DNA from: Duganella alba
Lineage (GTDB): Bacteria; Pseudomonadota; Gammaproteobacteria; Burkholderiales; Burkholderiaceae_D
Length of the DNA stretch: 64,000 nucleotides
Assembly (NCBI RefSeq): GCF_009674495.1
Contig: NZ_WKJN01000006.1
Location: 210,197 to 274,196 of the forward strand
Reading direction: 5' to 3'
Shown one piece after another: positions 61,894 through 64,000 of this stretch. The number at the start of each line of letters is the position of its first letter. Position 1 is the stretch's first letter. The translations under genes and the position numbers were made by a program. Under the pieces are notes generated by a model. That model did no database searches. It was not told the origin of the DNA and worked only from the letters and a program-made list of their open reading frames with translations.

Positions 61894-63258
61894 ATGCTTG
61901 CCCTGGAACCCCCATCCCCCTACACCCAGCTGCTCGACGCCGAGCCGGACACGCTGTTGCCGCCGCAACCCAAGTCGGTGCGCGACACCGGCCTGACGCA
62001 GCAATTGATCGTGGAGCTGATCGCCAAGGCGCTGTACCTGGGCGGCAAAAGCCACCTGCCGGTGCTGATCACCAAACTGCATTTGTCGATCAATGTGCTG
62101 CGCGAGGTGCTGGACTTCATGGTGACCGAGCACGTGGCGGAAGTGGCGTGGCGCGGCGAGTCGGACCTCGACGTCCAGTACCAGCTGACCGGCGCCGGCA
62201 AGCAGCGCGCCGCCGCGTGGCTGGAGCGCAGCCCCTACGCCGGTCCGGCGCCGGTGACGCTGGAAGCCTATCGCGCCATGGTCGAACGCCAGGCGCTGCA
62301 TGCGCCGCAGCCCTGCGCCGATGAACTGGCGGCCGAATTCGCCGACGATTTCCTGGCGCCGCCGGTGCAGCGCATGCTGGGCGCGGCCATGTTCGCCGGC
62401 CGCAGCGTGCTGCTGTACGGTCCATCGGGCAGCGGCAAGTCGATGCTGGCGCGCCGCCTGGGCGCCTTGCAGCAAGGCCTGGTGGCGGTGCCGCATGCGC
62501 TGGTGGTGGGGCAGGACATCGTGCAGGTTTATGATCCGACGCTGCACCGCGCGCCGCAGGCGCACCAGCAGCGCCAGATGCGACAGGCGCCGGAGCGGCG
62601 CAGCAGCGATCCGCGCTGGGTGCTGTGCCAGCGTCCGGTGGTGGCGCTGGACGCCTCGCTGGATGCCGAGATGCTGGACCTGCAGCCGGATGCGGCCAGC
62701 GGCTGCTATCGCGCGCCGCCGCAGCTGAAGGCCAACAACGGCCTGCTGATCGTCGATGACCTGGGGCGCCAGCGCATGCCGGCCGGCGAGCTGCTGAACC
62801 GCTTCGCGCAGGCGCAGGAGCTGGAGCGCAGCGCCCTGTCGCTGGCGGGCGGCTATCACTTCCAGGTGCCGTGCCGCATGCGGCTGGTTTTCGCCACCAG
62901 CCTGCCGCCAGCGTCGCTGCTGGATGACGCGGCGCTGCGCCGCGTCGGCTACAAGATTCCCGTGGAGGCGCTGAGCGCCGCCAACTACCGCACGCTGTTC
63001 CGCCGGCAGTGCCTGAGCATGGGCGTGGTGTACGACGAGGCGGGCCTGCGCTATCTGCTCGACGAGCTGCACGCGGGCTGCGGGCTGCCGCTGCTGGCCT
63101 GCTATCCGCGCGAGATCATCGGCCGGGTGGCGGACTTCGCCGGCTTCATGGGCGAGCCGGCGCGCATCTCGGTCGCGACCCTGGACCAGGCCTGGATCAG
63201 CATGTTCGCCGGCGGCCAGACGCGCGCCGACGACGACCTCGAGGCGCGGATAGCATGA
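61894..63258 (+). CDS. AAA-type ATPase in the Tad pilus locus
   Basis: 454 residues from the ATG with GGAG. The N-terminal 110 residues resemble a winged-helix domain ('LTQQLIVELIAKALYLGGKS', 'LREVLDFMVTEHVAEVAW'). The ATPase part has Walker A 'LLYGPSGSGKSMLARRL' (about 174-190), Walker B 'GLLIVDDLGRQRMP' (about 283-296) and 'RLVFATSLPPASLLDDAALR' as sensor region. It is not the TadA/CpaF secretion ATPase or the TadZ/CpaE localiser. Its start is 83 bp after cpaA and its stop overlaps cpaB by ATGA, so it belongs to the pilus operon. Function unknown. Confidence 0.85.
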   Translation: MLALEPPSPYTQLLDAEPDTLLPPQPKSVRDTGLTQQLIVELIAKALYLGGKSHLPVLITKLHLSINVLREVLDFMVTEHVAEVAWRGESDLDVQYQLTGAGKQRAAAWLERSPYAGPAPVTLEAYRAMVERQALHAPQPCADELAAEFADDFLAPPVQRMLGAAMFAGRSVLLYGPSGSGKSMLARRLGALQQGLVAVPHALVVGQDIVQVYDPTLHRAPQAHQQRQMRQAPERRSSDPRWVLCQRPVVALDASLDAEMLDLQPDAASGCYRAPPQLKANNGLLIVDDLGRQRMPAGELLNRFAQAQELERSALSLAGGYHFQVPCRMRLVFATSLPPASLLDDAALRRVGYKIPVEALSAANYRTLFRRQCLSMGVVYDEAGLRYLLDELHAGCGLPLLACYPREIIGRVADFAGFMGEPARISVATLDQAWISMFAGGQTRADDDLEARIA

Positions 63259-64000
63259 AGAACCGGCGCGCACTGCTGATGATGGCGCTGGCCGTCGTGT
63301 TCGGCCTGGCGGCGGTGGCGCTGGCCTCGCGCTGGCTGCTGCGGCAGACGCCGGGCGGCGCCAACAAGATCATCGTGGCGGCGGCCGACGTCAGCCTCGG
63401 CCAGCGCCTGACGCCGGAGATGCTCAAGCAGATCGAATGGCCGGCCGACAGCCTGCCGCGCGGCGCGCTGAACGACAGCAGCAAGCTGGTTGGCCGGGTG
63501 TTGAAAAGCAGCGTGCTGCGCGACGAGCCGCTCAGCGAAGCCAAGCTGGCGCCGGCCGGCACGCTGGGCGGCTTGTCAGCGCTGATCTCGGAAGGCAAGC
63601 GCGCCATCACGGTGCGCGTGAACGATGTGGTGGGCGTGGCGGGCTTCGCGCTGCCGGGGAATTTTGTCGACATCATCGTCAACACCCAGTCCAACGACAG
63701 CGCCATTTCCAAGATCGTGCTGGAACGGATACTGGTGCTGGCCGTGGCGCAGGAGGTGGGTCGCGACGAGACCAAGCCGCGCGTGGTCAACGCGGTGACG
63801 CTGGAAGTGACGCCGGCGCAAGCCGAGAACCTGGACCTGGCGCGCAGCGTGGGCAGCCTGTCGCTGGTGCTGCGCAACCAGGTCGACCCGCGACCCGGCA
63901 CCACGGAGGGCGCCACCAAGGGCACGCTGCTTGGGGCGCATGCGCAGCCGGCGGCGTCGCCGGCGCCAGCTGCCGAAGCACCGGCGCCGGCCAGGCCGCG
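63255..64000 (+). CDS. cpaB: Flp pilus assembly protein CpaB/RcpC, partial
   Basis: The first 248 codons are in the window; the gene runs off the right end. An N-terminal membrane helix ('LLMMALAVVFGLAAVALASR'), an SAF domain ('IIVAAADVSLGQRLTPEML', 'GRVLKSSVLRDEPLSEAKL') and 'KRAITVRVNDVVGVAGFALP' are typical of CpaB/RcpC, an inner-membrane/periplasmic part of the Tad machine that works with the CpaC secretin. A Pro/Ala-rich linker begins at the window edge. ATGA overlap with the ATPase gene. Confidence 0.92.
   Translation, partial: MKNRRALLMMALAVVFGLAAVALASRWLLRQTPGGANKIIVAAADVSLGQRLTPEMLKQIEWPADSLPRGALNDSSKLVGRVLKSSVLRDEPLSEAKLAPAGTLGGLSALISEGKRAITVRVNDVVGVAGFALPGNFVDIIVNTQSNDSAISKIVLERILVLAVAQEVGRDETKPRVVNAVTLEVTPAQAENLDLARSVGSLSLVLRNQVDPRPGTTEGATKGTLLGAHAQPAASPAPAAEAPAPARP

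Noticed and set aside
1..64000. Search for CRISPR arrays, phage or defence genes, integrases, transposases, tRNA and rRNA genes
   Set aside because: No evenly spaced repeats and no motif typical of these genes were found; the window looks like ordinary chromosome with metabolic and signalling loci.

Overview
The window is GC-rich, gene-dense chromosome from a betaproteobacterium. The best fit is Oxalobacteraceae of the Massilia/Duganella/Janthinobacterium group. The reasons are codon bias that leaves long open antisense frames, a PEP-CTERM protein, Xanthomonas/Caulobacter-type TonB receptors, a fused IcmF mutase, a fused indolepyruvate:ferredoxin oxidoreductase and a Flp/Tad pilus locus. This is inference from gene content. 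No rRNA, tRNA, CRISPR array, transposase, integrase or prophage gene was seen.

Layout. 0.1-2.05 kb: a glycosyltransferase, a DUF1993 protein and an Rrf2 regulator. 2.1-6.5 kb: a LacI-operator-controlled operon of a secreted GH30 glycosidase and a TonB receptor. 6.6-14.8 kb: a bacteriophytochrome kinase, a BaeSR-like two-component system and, 21 bp behind it, a three-subunit periplasmic GMC/cytochrome c dehydrogenase. 14.7-17.4 kb: an antisense-overlapping PEP-CTERM/TLD protein, then a LysR/TauD-dioxygenase divergent pair. 17.7-23.8 kb: a tight four-gene signalling operon (CHASE3-GAF hybrid kinase with three receivers, CheR, CheB, REC-kinase). 23.9-32.5 kb: an EF-hand protein, then a purine/nucleoside-type uptake and modification locus (Tsx-like porin, BMP binding protein, Rieske oxygenase, deaminase, GntR regulator, ABC ATPase and two permeases). 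32.6-39.9 kb: a PAS chemoreceptor, ferredoxin, AraC, AhpD-like protein, a MoaD-like/BNR pair, TetR with an MBL hydrolase, and two small unknown proteins.

40-49 kb is an alpha-glucoside utilisation locus: TonB receptor, LacI, GH65 phosphorylase, beta-phosphoglucomutase, MFS transporter and a second LacI. The logic is outer-membrane uptake, inner-membrane transport, phosphorolysis to beta-glucose 1-phosphate and isomerisation to glucose 6-phosphate. 49-50 kb holds a RidA-like gene whose promoter has the 19-bp spacer and dyad expected of SoxR control, divergent from soxR. 50.4-58.4 kb holds IcmF, indolepyruvate oxidoreductase and a LysR gene, with a LiuR-like site before icmF. 58.5-60.8 kb carries a convergent HD-GYP phosphodiesterase and GGDEF cyclase. 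61.0-64.0 kb starts a Flp/Tad pilus locus (pilin, prepilin peptidase, unusual AAA-type ATPase, CpaB), cut by the window end.

The observations I rate highest are: the SoxR-type promoter on a RidA-family gene that has Cys where RidA enzymes carry the catalytic Arg; the purine-type transporter locus with an embedded Rieske oxygenase; the kinase/CheR/CheB operon without chemoreceptor genes; and the extra ATPase inside the pilus locus. All function calls come from reading motifs; no database search was possible.
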